DNA from: Paraclostridium ghonii
GTDB lineage: Bacteria > Bacillota > Clostridia > Peptostreptococcales > Peptostreptococcaceae
DNA length: 24,053 nt
Assembly (NCBI RefSeq): GCF_023653455.1
Contig: NZ_JAKEDR010000041.1
Coordinates: 1 to 24,053, forward strand
Direction of reading: 5' to 3'
Part shown: in pieces, positions 15,472 through 23,784 of the stretch
Layout of the letters: each line of letters starts with the position of its first letter
Numbering within the stretch: position 1 is the stretch's first letter
Made by a program: the position numbers and the translations under genes
The notes under the pieces: generated by a model
The model's input: only the letters and a program-made list of their open reading frames with translations
The model's database searches: none
What the model was told of the DNA's origin: nothing

Positions 15472-18255
15472 AACATTTTTAGCTTTAGTTTGCAAGCTAT
15501 ATAAAGCATTCATAGCATCTAGTGGTGTCATATTTAAAATATCTAAATTTTTAATTTCTTCCACTAAATTTTCATCGTAAACAGAACCAAAAGATATTTG
15601 AGTAACTGCAACTTCATCTTGTGAATTACTTTCTTTAAGCTCTTTATTTTCTCTCTTAAGTTTATTTATCTCACTTTTTAATTTTCCGATATTTAAATTA
15701 TAGTCATTTTCTTTTATATTATTTTTAAAAGTATCGTATTCATTTTTTAAAGTTTCATATCCCTTTTCATCTATGCTCTTTTCTTTATTACCTAATTGAG
15801 TTTTAACATTGATAGTATTGCTTAAATCTTGTTGAATATGATTTTTTTCTAAGTCTTTTAATATTTCCTTTGATCTATTAATTACTTCTTCTGGAAGCTT
15901 TGCAAGTTCTGCTACATATATACCATAACTCTTATCAGCTCCGCCTTCTATAATTTTTCTTAAAAATACAATTCCACTATTATTTTCTTGAACTGCTACA
16001 GAATAATTTTTAACATCACTAAATTCTTCTTCTAATTCGACTAACTCATGGTAGTGTGTTGCAAATAAAGTCTTACATTTTATATTTGCTTGAATATATT
16101 CAACTATAGACCACGCCAAACTTATCCCATCATAAGTACTAGTTCCACGACCTATTTCGTCTAATATAACTAAGCTTTTATCTGTTGCATTTTTAAGAAT
16201 TTGAGAAACTTCATTCATCTCAACCATAAATGTAGATTGCCCTTGTGATAAATCATCACTAGCTCCAACTCTTGTAAATATTCTATCTAAAATAGGTATA
16301 TTTGCATATTCCGCTGGAACAAATGATCCTATATGAGCCATTAATGCTATTACTGCAGTTTGTCTCATATATGTAGATTTACCTGCCATATTTGGCCCAG
16401 TTATTATATTTATTATGTTTTCTCCTTGATTTAAATAAGTATCATTTGGTACAAAGTTTTCTTCTCCAACTATACTTTCAACAACTGGATGACGTCCATT
16501 TTTTATATCTAATTTGTTATTTTCATTTATTATAGGTTTTATATAGTTATTTATATACGCAACAGTTGCTAATGAAACAAAAACATCTATGTTTGCTATT
16601 ATCTTAGCAACTGATTGAATTCTATCTATATTTTGATATATATTATTTCTTATATTTACAAAAATCTCATATTCTAAATTTTTCATTTTATCTTCTGCGT
16701 TTAAAATTTTATCCTCTATTTCTTTTAATTCACTAGTTATATATCTTTCTGCATTGCTTAATGTTTGCTTTCTTATATACGTTTCATCTATATTTGCATT
16801 AGCTAAGTTCGCTTTTGTTATTTCTATATAATATCCAAATACTTTGTTAAACCCTACTTTTAAAGATTTTACTCCTGTTTTTTGTTTCTCTCTATTTTCT
16901 ATTTCCTTTATCATAAAGGCCCCGTTTTTAGATATATCTCTTAAAGAGTTAAGCTCATCATTAAATTCGGATTTTATTATATTTCCATCTTTTATCGTTA
17001 TTGATGGGTCCTCAAGTATAGCACTGTCTATTAAATCATATATATCATTTAAATCATCCATGTTAGATATGTATTTTTTAAGAATTTCTGCGCTTGAAGA
17101 ATTTATAATATTTTTAAGTTCTGGTAATTTTTCTATAGAATTTTTTAAATGTATCATCTCTTTAGGTGTAACTTTTTCAAAGGCAATCTTACCACAAATT
17201 CTTTCTATATCGTATACATTTTTTAGAGTTTCAATTAAATCTTCTCTTAACATAAAATCATCTTTTAGCTCTTCAATAACATTAAGTCTTTTCTCAATTC
17301 TTTGTTTATTTACTAGAGGTTCTTCTACATATTTTCTAAGCATTCTCCCCCCCATCGCTGTAGATGTCTTATCTAAAACATGAAGAAGTGATCCTTTCTT
17401 CGCATTTCCCCTTATAGTTGATGTTAACTCTAAATTACTTCTTGTAAACATGTCTAAAACCATATATTCTTGAGAGTTGTATATATTTATATTGTTTATA
17501 TTAGAAGTTATTTGCTTTTGGGTATTATATATATAATTTAATATAATACATAAACTAGAAGATATAAGGCCAAACTCATCTAGCTTTAAATTATTTAAAT
17601 AATCTTTTGAAAAATATTTACTTAGTATATTATCATCTAAATAACTTTCATCAAAACTTTCATTTATATATATATTACTTAAAGTAGCTATATCTCTTAT
17701 TTTATCTATAGTGTCTATATCATTAGCTATTATCTCAGTTGGGTGAATCTTAGCTATTTCTTCTATCAATTTTTCTTCATTTAAGTATGTTGCGTTGACT
17801 TCCCCTGTACTTATATCTGTATATGAAATTCCTATTTTATCATTTTTAGTATACATGGCTAATAGGTAATTATTTTTCTTATTTTCTAATAAAGCTCCCT
17901 CAAGAACTGTTCCTGGAGTTATAACTCTTACTACATCTCTTTTTACTATTCCTTTAGATGCATTTACATCTTCAACTTGTTCACATATTGCAACTTTATA
18001 TCCATTTTCAACTAATTTTGATATATAGTTTTGAGAAGAGTGAAATGGTATCCCACACATAGGAGCTCTATCATCCATGCCACACTCTCTTCCTGTTAGT
18101 GCTATTTCTAAAGTTTTTGAAGCTATTATTGCATCTTCAAAAAACATTTCATAGAAATCTCCAAGTCTAAAAAACATTATACAATCATTATATCTATCTT
18201 TAACTTCAAAATATTGTCTCATCATAGGAGTTAATTTACTTCTATCCATATTCAT
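15466..18255 (-). CDS. mutS: DNA mismatch repair protein MutS
   Basis: MutS recognises mispairs and small loops and recruits MutL. The protein has 929 residues. The mismatch-wedge motif FYE lies at 34-36 in LGDFYEMFF, and the Walker A GPNMAGKST at 620-628. The Walker B is LVILDEIGRGTSTYDG, followed by LFATHYHEL. The C-terminal region is charged and coiled-coil-like (about 810-870), before the conserved end (DAMNALYSLQ). It is a full-length MutS1. The first ATG is used, with AAAGGAGG eight bases upstream; a second ATG two codons later is possible. First gene of mutS-mutL-miaA-hfq. Confidence 0.97.
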   Translation of the reverse strand: MNMDRSKLTPMMRQYFEVKDRYNDCIMFFRLGDFYEMFFEDAIIASKTLEIALTGRECGMDDRAPMCGIPFHSSQNYISKLVENGYKVAICEQVEDVNASKGIVKRDVVRVITPGTVLEGALLENKKNNYLLAMYTKNDKIGISYTDISTGEVNATYLNEEKLIEEIAKIHPTEIIANDIDTIDKIRDIATLSNIYINESFDESYLDDNILSKYFSKDYLNNLKLDEFGLISSSLCIILNYIYNTQKQITSNINNINIYNSQEYMVLDMFTRSNLELTSTIRGNAKKGSLLHVLDKTSTAMGGRMLRKYVEEPLVNKQRIEKRLNVIEELKDDFMLREDLIETLKNVYDIERICGKIAFEKVTPKEMIHLKNSIEKLPELKNIINSSSAEILKKYISNMDDLNDIYDLIDSAILEDPSITIKDGNIIKSEFNDELNSLRDISKNGAFMIKEIENREKQKTGVKSLKVGFNKVFGYYIEITKANLANANIDETYIRKQTLSNAERYITSELKEIEDKILNAEDKMKNLEYEIFVNIRNNIYQNIDRIQSVAKIIANIDVFVSLATVAYINNYIKPIINENNKLDIKNGRHPVVESIVGEENFVPNDTYLNQGENIINIITGPNMAGKSTYMRQTAVIALMAHIGSFVPAEYANIPILDRIFTRVGASDDLSQGQSTFMVEMNEVSQILKNATDKSLVILDEIGRGTSTYDGISLAWSIVEYIQANIKCKTLFATHYHELVELEEEFSDVKNYSVAVQENNSGIVFLRKIIEGGADKSYGIYVAELAKLPEEVINRSKEILKDLEKNHIQQDLSNTINVKTQLGNKEKSIDEKGYETLKNEYDTFKNNIKENDYNLNIGKLKSEINKLKRENKELKESNSQDEVAVTQISFGSVYDENLVEEIKNLDILNMTPLDAMNALYSLQTKAKNVK

Positions 18256-18282
18256 ACACTTCTCCTCCTTTACATTCTACAT

Positions 18283-18291
18283 ATTATATCA
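18283..18291 (-). promoter_or_regulatory. Extended -10 promoter of the mutS operon
   Basis: On the minus strand, TGATATAAT (18291-18283) is a perfect extended -10 (TGnTATAAT), about 28 bp before the mutS start. The -35 region is poor, as is usual with extended -10 elements. Confidence 0.6.
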
Positions 18292-18438
18292 TATTTAAGT
18301 CTTTATATTTATATCTATATTTGTATCTTTATTAATTTTCAAATTAATTATATAATATATCACCATTTATAAATATTTGTCATATAATCTACTATAGTAA
18401 ATATTAATATAGATATTAAATATATTTCAACTTTATTT

Positions 18439-18467
18439 AATTTAAATTGATTTAAATTTACTATACA
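18439..18467 (+). promoter_or_regulatory. Palindrome and possible -10 upstream of the Cys/His-rich gene
   Basis: AATTTAAAT-TG-ATTTAAATT (18439-18458) is a perfect 20-bp palindrome with 9-bp arms, directly followed by CTATACAAA (18461-18469). The latter resembles the -10 of sigma-E-type sporulation promoters (CATACAAT) with one or two mismatches. No clear -35 was found. The palindrome is AT-only apart from its centre, so chance cannot be excluded. Confidence 0.35.
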
Positions 18468-18493
18468 AAACAGTTATAAGAGAGGTAATATTT

Positions 18494-18949
18494 ATGGGTT
18501 TCTGTTGTAAACAAACTAAAAAATGCGGACTAAAAAAACCTACTAAAAAATGTGAATTAAAAAAGCCTACTAAATCCAATCACAATAATAATTGTAAGAA
18601 ACCACCAGTAAGTTCTAAAAACCATTATAAAGACTATAAATGTCTACCTGAAGAAAAACATTGTATCGTTAATGAAAACTTCTATGATAATTATTATGAA
18701 AAATGTAATCACTACTATATAACTGATTGTAACCATATAACAGACCATTATCATGAATATAATATATATCATTATGATACAAAAACTACACATGAGAAAA
18801 AATATACTTGTGAAGATATAGAAGAAAATGATCCAAAAAATAGTTGTTTAGAGAAAAAAGACGATTGCGAAAAAAATGAAATTTGTGATTGTTGCCATGA
18901 ATATGATTATGATTATTGTAAAGATCATAGAGAAAACAGTGATTGTTAG
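18494..18949 (+). CDS. Cys/His/Tyr-rich protein, possible spore coat component
   Basis: This 151-residue protein has 17 cysteines (11%) and many His, Tyr, Asn and charged residues. It lacks a signal peptide and membrane helix. It opens with GFCCKQT and two tandem nine-residue repeats, KKCGLKKPT (9-17) and KKCELKKPT (18-26). The middle is rich in His and Tyr (DCNHITDHYHEYNIYHY) and the end has CDCCHEYDYDYC. The segment IVNENFY and the His/Tyr block recall CotD-like spore coat proteins, but the similarity is loose. Crosslinking through Cys and Tyr, or metal binding, would suit the composition. The ATG has an AGAGAGG site. Monocistronic, with its own terminator. Function uncertain. Confidence 0.8.
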   Translation: MGFCCKQTKKCGLKKPTKKCELKKPTKSNHNNNCKKPPVSSKNHYKDYKCLPEEKHCIVNENFYDNYYEKCNHYYITDCNHITDHYHEYNIYHYDTKTTHEKKYTCEDIEENDPKNSCLEKKDDCEKNEICDCCHEYDYDYCKDHRENSDC

Positions 18950-18960
18950 TTGTTAAATAA

Positions 18961-19010
18961 AAATTATATTCCCTCTAGTATTTTTATTACTAGAGGAAAT
19001 AATTTTTATA
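18961..19010 (+). terminator. Terminator of the Cys/His-rich gene
   Basis: CCTCTAGTA (18972-18980) and TACTAGAGG (18988-18996) form a perfect stem. It is extended by AT pairing outside and followed by AATTTTTAT. Confidence 0.88.
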
Positions 19011-19050
19011 AAAAAACAAACCTATTAATTTTAATAGGTTTGTTTTTTTT
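19011..19050. terminator. Bidirectional terminator at the end of the OppA-type gene
   Basis: AAACAAACCTATTAA and TTAATAGGTTTGTTT form a 15-bp stem with T-tracts on both strands. It touches the stop codon of the minus-strand lipoprotein gene and separates the two convergent genes. Confidence 0.9.
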
Positions 19051-20686
19051 ATCTTCTATTTCCATTTATAAGCATAAAAAATGTTGTTGCGTTTTTGCTT
19101 GTGTTAAACTCCCCAGTATTTTTATACTTATCAATTAAATCATTAGATATTAATACAAAATCAATATATCCATTTTCATAAAGATTTATATCTGTAGAGC
19201 CTTCTTTTACAATCTTTGTATTTATAGACTCCAATTTAACAATTTCTCTATCCCAATAATTTTGATTTTTAGTCATAATATAAACATCATCTAGTTTCCA
19301 CTCAGTTAAGGTAAACGGACCATTGTACAATGTTGACCCATTAGTGGTTCCATATTTATCACCTTGACTTGTTACAAACTTTTCATTTTGTGGGAAAAAT
19401 ACTGGAAATGACATCAATCTATCAAAATAATTTACAGGCCTGTTAAGTTTTATTTCCAATGTGTAGTCATCTAGAGCTTTAACCCCTACATTATCTGCAT
19501 TTTTTGTCTTTCCTGTGTTATAATCTTGTGCTCCAATAATATCATACATTATAAATCCATATTGAGATGCAGTTTCGGGATTTAAAGTTCTTTTAAATGC
19601 ATACTCAAAATCATGGGCAGTTACTTTATCTCCATTGTTCCATTTAGAATCTTCTCTTAAATTAAAAGTCCATGTTTTTTTATCTTTTGATGATTTCCAA
19701 CTTTCAGCAATTCCTTTAACTATTTTTCCATCATTATCTACTCTTACAAGCCCTTCCATAACATTATTCCCAATACTAAATGATAAAGAATCTGTAGTTT
19801 TACTCATATCTAAAGAAAGTATATCGGAATTACTTGTTAAATTCAATTCATCTTTTCCTTCTGCACTTGCCCATTTATACGCATACTTTGCTCCATAAGG
19901 AATTATAGTTATTCCATCTACATAAGGCTTTTCTATATAAGCACTACTCCCTTGAAAAAGAGGCATTATAAATGCATCACTAAGTAAAATTTTTTCTGCT
20001 TTAGCATATTTTCTCCAACTTTCATCAATACTTGTCGCATTTTTTCCTTCATCCACTAATGAATTGTATTCTTTACTATCATAACCGCTATTTACTCCAA
20101 ATTTTCCATTAGTAGTAAATGTCTGTAAAAACGTTAAAGGATCTGGGTAATCAGCAACCCAAGAACTATAAACTAAATCATAATTACCCTCTGCTTCTAA
20201 TTGTTGCTTTTGCTTTAATGGAACTTGCTTTAATTCTACAGTCAACCCATCTAAATTATTTTGCAATTGGCTTTGAAAAAATTCACCTACTCTTTTACTA
20301 CTTTCAGTGTCTGATGTTAATACTTCTATTTTAACTTTTTCAAAATCCAAATCATTTTTAGCTTTTTCCCAATGATCATTTGATTCTTTCAAGTCGTATC
20401 CTTTCCCCATATTTCCAGCAATCTCTCTATAATCTTTACCTTCATCATTTATTGCTAATGTCTCTGGTGTATAATAGTTTATAGGACTTGAACCATTATT
20501 TAAAATTACATCCGTTATTTTATCTTTATCTACTGCCATAGATATTGCGAGCCTTGCATCTTTATTTTTCAATAATTCACTAGAATTTATGCTTTTACTA
20601 TTTTCTTGGGTTCCGCATCCAACTAAAATTGATGTTGACATTAATGTAATTAATGTCATTGTAGATATATATTTTTTTAATATCAT
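19049..20686 (-). CDS. OppA-type peptide-binding lipoprotein, circularly permuted
   Basis: This is a solute-binding protein of the SBP_bac_5 (OppA/DppA) family, 545 residues. A signal peptide ends in the lipobox LVGC (Cys24), so it should be a lipoprotein on the outer face of the membrane. The domain order is abnormal. Residues about 36-273 match the family's C-terminal half (LLKNKDARLAISMAVDKDKI, VADYPDPLTFLQTF, MPLFQGSSAY, and the usual end YGAKYAYKW). Residues about 279-545 match the N-terminal half (LNLTSNSDILSLD, VMEGLVR, ESWKSS, WTFNLREDSKW, NGPFTLTEW, GYIDF), and the ORF stops at MLINGNRR, a mid-protein point in normal members. The full domain content is kept. ATG with GGAGG site upstream and terminator downstream. 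No permease or ATPase genes lie nearby, so it is an orphan. Confidence 0.9.
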   Translation of the reverse strand: MILKKYISTMTLITLMSTSILVGCGTQENSKSINSSELLKNKDARLAISMAVDKDKITDVILNNGSSPINYYTPETLAINDEGKDYREIAGNMGKGYDLKESNDHWEKAKNDLDFEKVKIEVLTSDTESSKRVGEFFQSQLQNNLDGLTVELKQVPLKQKQQLEAEGNYDLVYSSWVADYPDPLTFLQTFTTNGKFGVNSGYDSKEYNSLVDEGKNATSIDESWRKYAKAEKILLSDAFIMPLFQGSSAYIEKPYVDGITIIPYGAKYAYKWASAEGKDELNLTSNSDILSLDMSKTTDSLSFSIGNNVMEGLVRVDNDGKIVKGIAESWKSSKDKKTWTFNLREDSKWNNGDKVTAHDFEYAFKRTLNPETASQYGFIMYDIIGAQDYNTGKTKNADNVGVKALDDYTLEIKLNRPVNYFDRLMSFPVFFPQNEKFVTSQGDKYGTTNGSTLYNGPFTLTEWKLDDVYIMTKNQNYWDREIVKLESINTKIVKEGSTDINLYENGYIDFVLISNDLIDKYKNTGEFNTSKNATTFFMLINGNRR

Positions 20687-20780
20687 ATAAATTCGCCTCC
20701 ATTCTATATATCTTATTAATAAATAAATTATTAGTTACATAATTTTAATCATCATTTTCTATCAATATAACCTATTCTTT

Positions 20781-20826
20781 AAATTTAAAGAAAGTGCATA
20801 TAATCATCCTGCACTTTCTTTCTTTA
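20781..20826 (-). terminator. Probable terminator of the rubrerythrin gene
   Basis: AAAGAAAGTGCA (20787-20798) and TGCACTTTCTTT (20810-20821) form a perfect 12-bp stem between the rubrerythrin gene and the OppA-type gene. The tail on the minus strand is only moderately T-rich. Confidence 0.7.
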
Positions 20827-20888
20827 TTTAAATTTAATTTTTAGAATGAAAATTTCCTATTTCATCTCCTAAAATTCCTACTTATAAT

Positions 20889-21425
20889 TTATATACCATC
20901 ACATTTTATTTCAAAAAAAGATTTTGGATGTGAGCATACAGGGCATATTTCTAATGCTTTTTTCCCATTGTGAATATGACCACAGTTCATACATCTCCAT
21001 GTAACTTCTTCTTCTTTCTTAAACACACTTTTATCTTCTAAATTTTTTATAAGTTCTAAATATCTTTCCTCATGCTGTTTTTCTATCTTCCCAACAGATT
21101 TAAAAAGATATGCTATATTATCAAATCCTTCTTCTTGAGCTTCCTTTGCAAATCTATAATACATATCTGTCCATTCATAGTTTTCTCCATCAGCTGAATC
21201 TGTTAAATTATTTATCGTAGAATTTATTCCATTATTCAATAATTTAAACCATATTTTAGCATGTGCCATTTCATTATTTGATGTTTCTTCAAAGTATTGA
21301 GCTATCTTATTGTAACCTTCTTTTTTAGCTTGACTTGCATAGTAATTATATTTAGCTGTAGCCTGAGACTCTCCAGCAAAAGCTATCATCAAGTTTTTAA
21401 TAGTTTTACTATCTTTTAAATCCAT
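20889..21425 (-). CDS. rbr: Rubrerythrin
   Basis: Rubrerythrin is a cytoplasmic non-haem di-iron peroxidase that reduces hydrogen peroxide in anaerobes. The 178-residue protein has the ferritin-like four-helix domain with di-iron ligand regions at AFAGESQA (Glu19), [11 protein letters not shown] (46-56), KEAQEEGF and [12 protein letters not shown]-terminal rubredoxin domain carries CMNC (Cys145, Cys148) and CPVC (Cys161, Cys164) for the electron-donor iron. Size and order are those of classical rubrerythrin. The ATG has an AAGGAGG site, which overlaps a CTTAATATTAAG palindrome. Electrons would normally come from an NAD(P)H:rubredoxin reductase, not seen here. Confidence 0.96.
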   Translation of the reverse strand: MDLKDSKTIKNLMIAFAGESQATAKYNYYASQAKKEGYNKIAQYFEETSNNEMAHAKIWFKLLNNGINSTINNLTDSADGENYEWTDMYYRFAKEAQEEGFDNIAYLFKSVGKIEKQHEERYLELIKNLEDKSVFKKEEEVTWRCMNCGHIHNGKKALEICPVCSHPKSFFEIKCDGI

Positions 21426-21435
21426 GTTTATCCTC

Positions 21436-21542
21436 CTTAATATTAAGTACTGCTTATTATCTTTAATATTAAGGTTTCAATAATATTATTACTAAAAAAG
21501 GAAATCTTTTATTTATATGTCTTATAATTTATTTAATATTAA
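21436..21542. promoter_or_regulatory. Three copies of a TTAATATTAA palindrome upstream of rbr
   Basis: The exact 10-mer TTAATATTAA occurs at 21437-21446, 21463-21472 and 21533-21542. The first is extended to the perfect palindrome CTTAATATTAAG and overlaps the rbr ribosome binding site. This could be an operator array controlling rbr. It does not match the PerR box consensus. Low base complexity makes chance copies possible. Confidence 0.35.
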
Positions 21543-21569
21543 TATTTATTGTGCTCTTTCTTTGAACAA

Positions 21570-21601
21570 ATTACATATGTAATGGATGAGGTTGATATAA
21601 T
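21570..21601 (+). promoter_or_regulatory. Possible promoter of the Nudix gene
   Basis: TGATATAAT (21593-21601) is a perfect extended -10 on the plus strand, about 125 bp before the Nudix start. A 14-bp perfect palindrome ATTACATATGTAAT (21570-21583) lies where a -35 would be. Other TATAAT matches occur closer to the gene (around 21674 and 21682), so the true start is open. The rest of the divergent 300-bp gap (21426-21725) holds no further gene I can support. Confidence 0.4.
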
Positions 21602-21725
21602 AATTAAAATAGAAAATAAATTAGATTTCTAGAATATTGCCTAATTATACAAGTTTTTGAGTGTATTATTGGCCTTATAATAGTATAATGTTATTATATT
21701 CTAACTGAGAGTCGAGGTTTTCGTA

Positions 21726-22334
21726 ATGAATGATAGTTTGAAAGAATTGCTAAAGAATTATAAACCATATATAAATGGTCATGAAAGTATGAAAAGAGCT
21801 TCTGTATTTATACCTATAGTAAAAAAAAACAGTACTAATTTTATAGTATTTGAAGTTAGGTCAAAAACATTAAGATCTCAACCAAATGAAATATCTTTCC
21901 CTGGAGGTATTATCGAAGAAAGCGAAACTCCTCTTTGCGCTTGTATTAGAGAAACATGTGAAGAACTTGGGACTAGTGAGTCTAACATAGAAATAATAAG
22001 TGAACTTGACTTGTTTGTAAATCCTTCAGATATAATAATTCACCCTTTTGTAGGGTTTATACATAATTTAGAGATTTTAAAACCAAATGTAGATGAAGTC
22101 GATCATATATTCTTAGTTCCTTTATCTCATTTATTAGAAAATGATCCTATACGATATAAAAATGAGGTTAGGGTAATTCCTAATAAAAATTTCCCCTATA
22201 ATTTAATACCTAATAAAGAAAGTTATAAGTTTAAGTCAGGAAGCTACGATTCTTTATTTTACAAATATAATGATTATGTCATATGGGGAATAACAGGTAA
22301 AATACTTGAAAACTTCCTAAGTTTAATTAAATAA
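21726..22334 (+). CDS. Nudix hydrolase, CoA pyrophosphatase (NudL-like)
   Basis: The 202-residue protein has a complete Nudix box, GX5EX7REXXEEXG, from Gly61 to Gly82, with Glu67, Arg75, Glu76, Glu79 and Glu80 in place to bind the metal-pyrophosphate. Just before it, LRSQPNEISFPGG fits the UPF0035 signature that marks CoA and acyl-CoA pyrophosphatases (NudL, PCD1), where the usual form is LRxHPGQxxFPGG. The expected reaction splits CoA into phosphopantetheine and 3',5'-ADP. Substrate choice is inferred from that signature. The ATG has GAGG eight bases upstream. Monocistronic, convergent with the NfnB-like gene. Confidence 0.88.
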   Translation: MNDSLKELLKNYKPYINGHESMKRASVFIPIVKKNSTNFIVFEVRSKTLRSQPNEISFPGGIIEESETPLCACIRETCEELGTSESNIEIISELDLFVNPSDIIIHPFVGFIHNLEILKPNVDEVDHIFLVPLSHLLENDPIRYKNEVRVIPNKNFPYNLIPNKESYKFKSGSYDSLFYKYNDYVIWGITGKILENFLSLIK

Positions 22335-22352
22335 ATCTATTCTTATTATAAC

Positions 22353-22382
22353 AAAAGGGACTCCATATGGAGTCCTTTTTAT
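22353..22382. terminator. Bidirectional terminator between the Nudix and NfnB-like genes
   Basis: AAAAGGGACTCC and GGAGTCCTTTTT flank ATAT, giving a palindromic stem with A/T tracts on both sides. It lies between two convergent stop codons. Confidence 0.93.
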
Positions 22383-23782
22383 TATAATGTACAAGCCTTA
22401 GACTCTTTATTTTTTAAATAATCATTTATAGCTTTAGCTGCTTTTCTACCAGCTCCCATAGCAGATATAACTGTGGCAGCTCCTGTAACTGCATCCCCTC
22501 CAGCGAAAACTCCATCTCTAGAAGTTACACCGTTATCGTCAGCTACTATACATTCCCATTTATTTATATCTAACCCTTTTGTAGTAGATGTTATAAGTGG
22601 ATTTGGAGATGTTCCAAGTGACATTATAACTGTATCTACTTCCATTATAAACTCTGAGTTTTCTATAACTTGAGGTCTTCTTCTTCCTGATGCATCAGGT
22701 TCCCCTAATTCCATCTTAACACATACCATACCTTTAACTTCACCTTTTTCGTCAACTAAAATTTCAGTTGGATTTGTTAAAGTATCAAATATCACACCTT
22801 CCTCTTTGGCGTGATGTACTTCTTCTAGTCTAGCAGGAAGTTCTGCTTCCCCTCTTCTATAAACTATATGTGTTTTAGACCCTAGTCTAGCTGCAGTTCT
22901 TGCTGCATCCATAGCAACATTTCCTCCACCTACAACTGCAACATTTTTACCATTTCTTACTGGAGTCATATATCCTTCTTTGTATGCCTTCATTAAATTA
23001 ACTCTAGTTAAAAACTCATTTGCAGAACAAACTCCATTTGCATTTTCTCCTTTTATTCCCATAAATTTAGGAAGTCCTGCTCCTGAACCTACAAATACAG
23101 CTTTAAATCCTTCTTCGTCTAATAATTCATCTATTGTTATCGTTCTACCTATTATAACGTTAGTTTCTATTTTAACACCTAAGTTTTTAATATTTTCTAT
23201 CTCAGGTTTAACAACTCCATCTTTAGGCAATCTAAATTCTGGTATTCCATAAGTTAAAACTCCACCTGGTTCATGCATAGCTTCAAATATAGTTACGTCA
23301 TATCCCATTTTAGCTAAATCTCCAGCACAAGCAAGTCCCGCAGGCCCACTACCTATAACAGCAATCTTTGTATTATTAGGCTCTTCTGTTTTTGCTAAAT
23401 CATAGTTATGTTCTCTAGAGTAATCAGCAACAAACTTTTCTAATTTACCTATTGAAACAGCATCTGATTTTATTCCTAATACACATAATCCTTCGCATTG
23501 GTTTTCTTGAGGGCAAACTCTTCCACAAACCGCTGGAAGTGAACTATCTTTTGCTATAGTTTTAGCAGCTTCTTCTATATCCCCTTCTTTTAATTTCCCA
23601 ATAAATCCTGGTATATTTATTTCAACTGGACATCCAGAAACACATTTAGGCTTTTTGCACTCTAGACATCTACTTGCTTCTTTTATCGCTTCTTCTTTGT
23701 TATATCCTAGACAAACTTCTTCAAAGTTCTTAACTCTAACGTCAGCTTCTTGTTGTCTAACAGGAACTTTAATTTTATTCAT
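22382..23782 (-). CDS. nfnB: NfnB/SudA-like NADPH oxidoreductase (glutamate synthase small-subunit family)
   Basis: This 466-residue flavo-iron-sulfur protein belongs to the GltD-like family. The N-terminal domain has two cysteine clusters for [4Fe-4S] centres (Cys39, 42, 47, 51 and Cys86, 90, 96, 100). An FAD fold follows with AVIGSGPAGLACAGDL (141-156), then an NADPH fold with VAVVGGGNVAMDAARTAARLG, and VFAGGDAVTGAATV near the C-terminus. Alone it could be called gltA or gltD. Its partner, two bases upstream, is a PyrK-like [2Fe-2S] FAD subunit, which makes an NfnAB/SudAB complex (NADH-dependent ferredoxin:NADP+ oxidoreductase, electron-bifurcating) the better reading. The ATG uses a GGAGGT site inside the end of the upstream gene. 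Confidence 0.88.
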   Translation of the reverse strand: MNKIKVPVRQQEADVRVKNFEEVCLGYNKEEAIKEASRCLECKKPKCVSGCPVEINIPGFIGKLKEGDIEEAAKTIAKDSSLPAVCGRVCPQENQCEGLCVLGIKSDAVSIGKLEKFVADYSREHNYDLAKTEEPNNTKIAVIGSGPAGLACAGDLAKMGYDVTIFEAMHEPGGVLTYGIPEFRLPKDGVVKPEIENIKNLGVKIETNVIIGRTITIDELLDEEGFKAVFVGSGAGLPKFMGIKGENANGVCSANEFLTRVNLMKAYKEGYMTPVRNGKNVAVVGGGNVAMDAARTAARLGSKTHIVYRRGEAELPARLEEVHHAKEEGVIFDTLTNPTEILVDEKGEVKGMVCVKMELGEPDASGRRRPQVIENSEFIMEVDTVIMSLGTSPNPLITSTTKGLDINKWECIVADDNGVTSRDGVFAGGDAVTGAATVISAMGAGRKAAKAINDYLKNKESKACTL

Positions 23783-23784
23783 GA

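Noticed and set aside
16844..17383. Plus-strand open frame of about 179 codons
   Set aside because: It is antisense to the MutS core and has no binding site or recognisable motif.
19049..20686. OppA-type gene as a frameshifted or broken pseudogene
   Set aside because: One uninterrupted frame runs from a good signal peptide to a stop at a terminator, and both halves keep their family motifs. Rearranged order, not decay, explains it.
21584..21634. Plus-strand 16-codon frame MDEVDIIIKIENKLDF
   Set aside because: There is no ribosome binding site, it is very short, and it overlaps a better extended -10 promoter.
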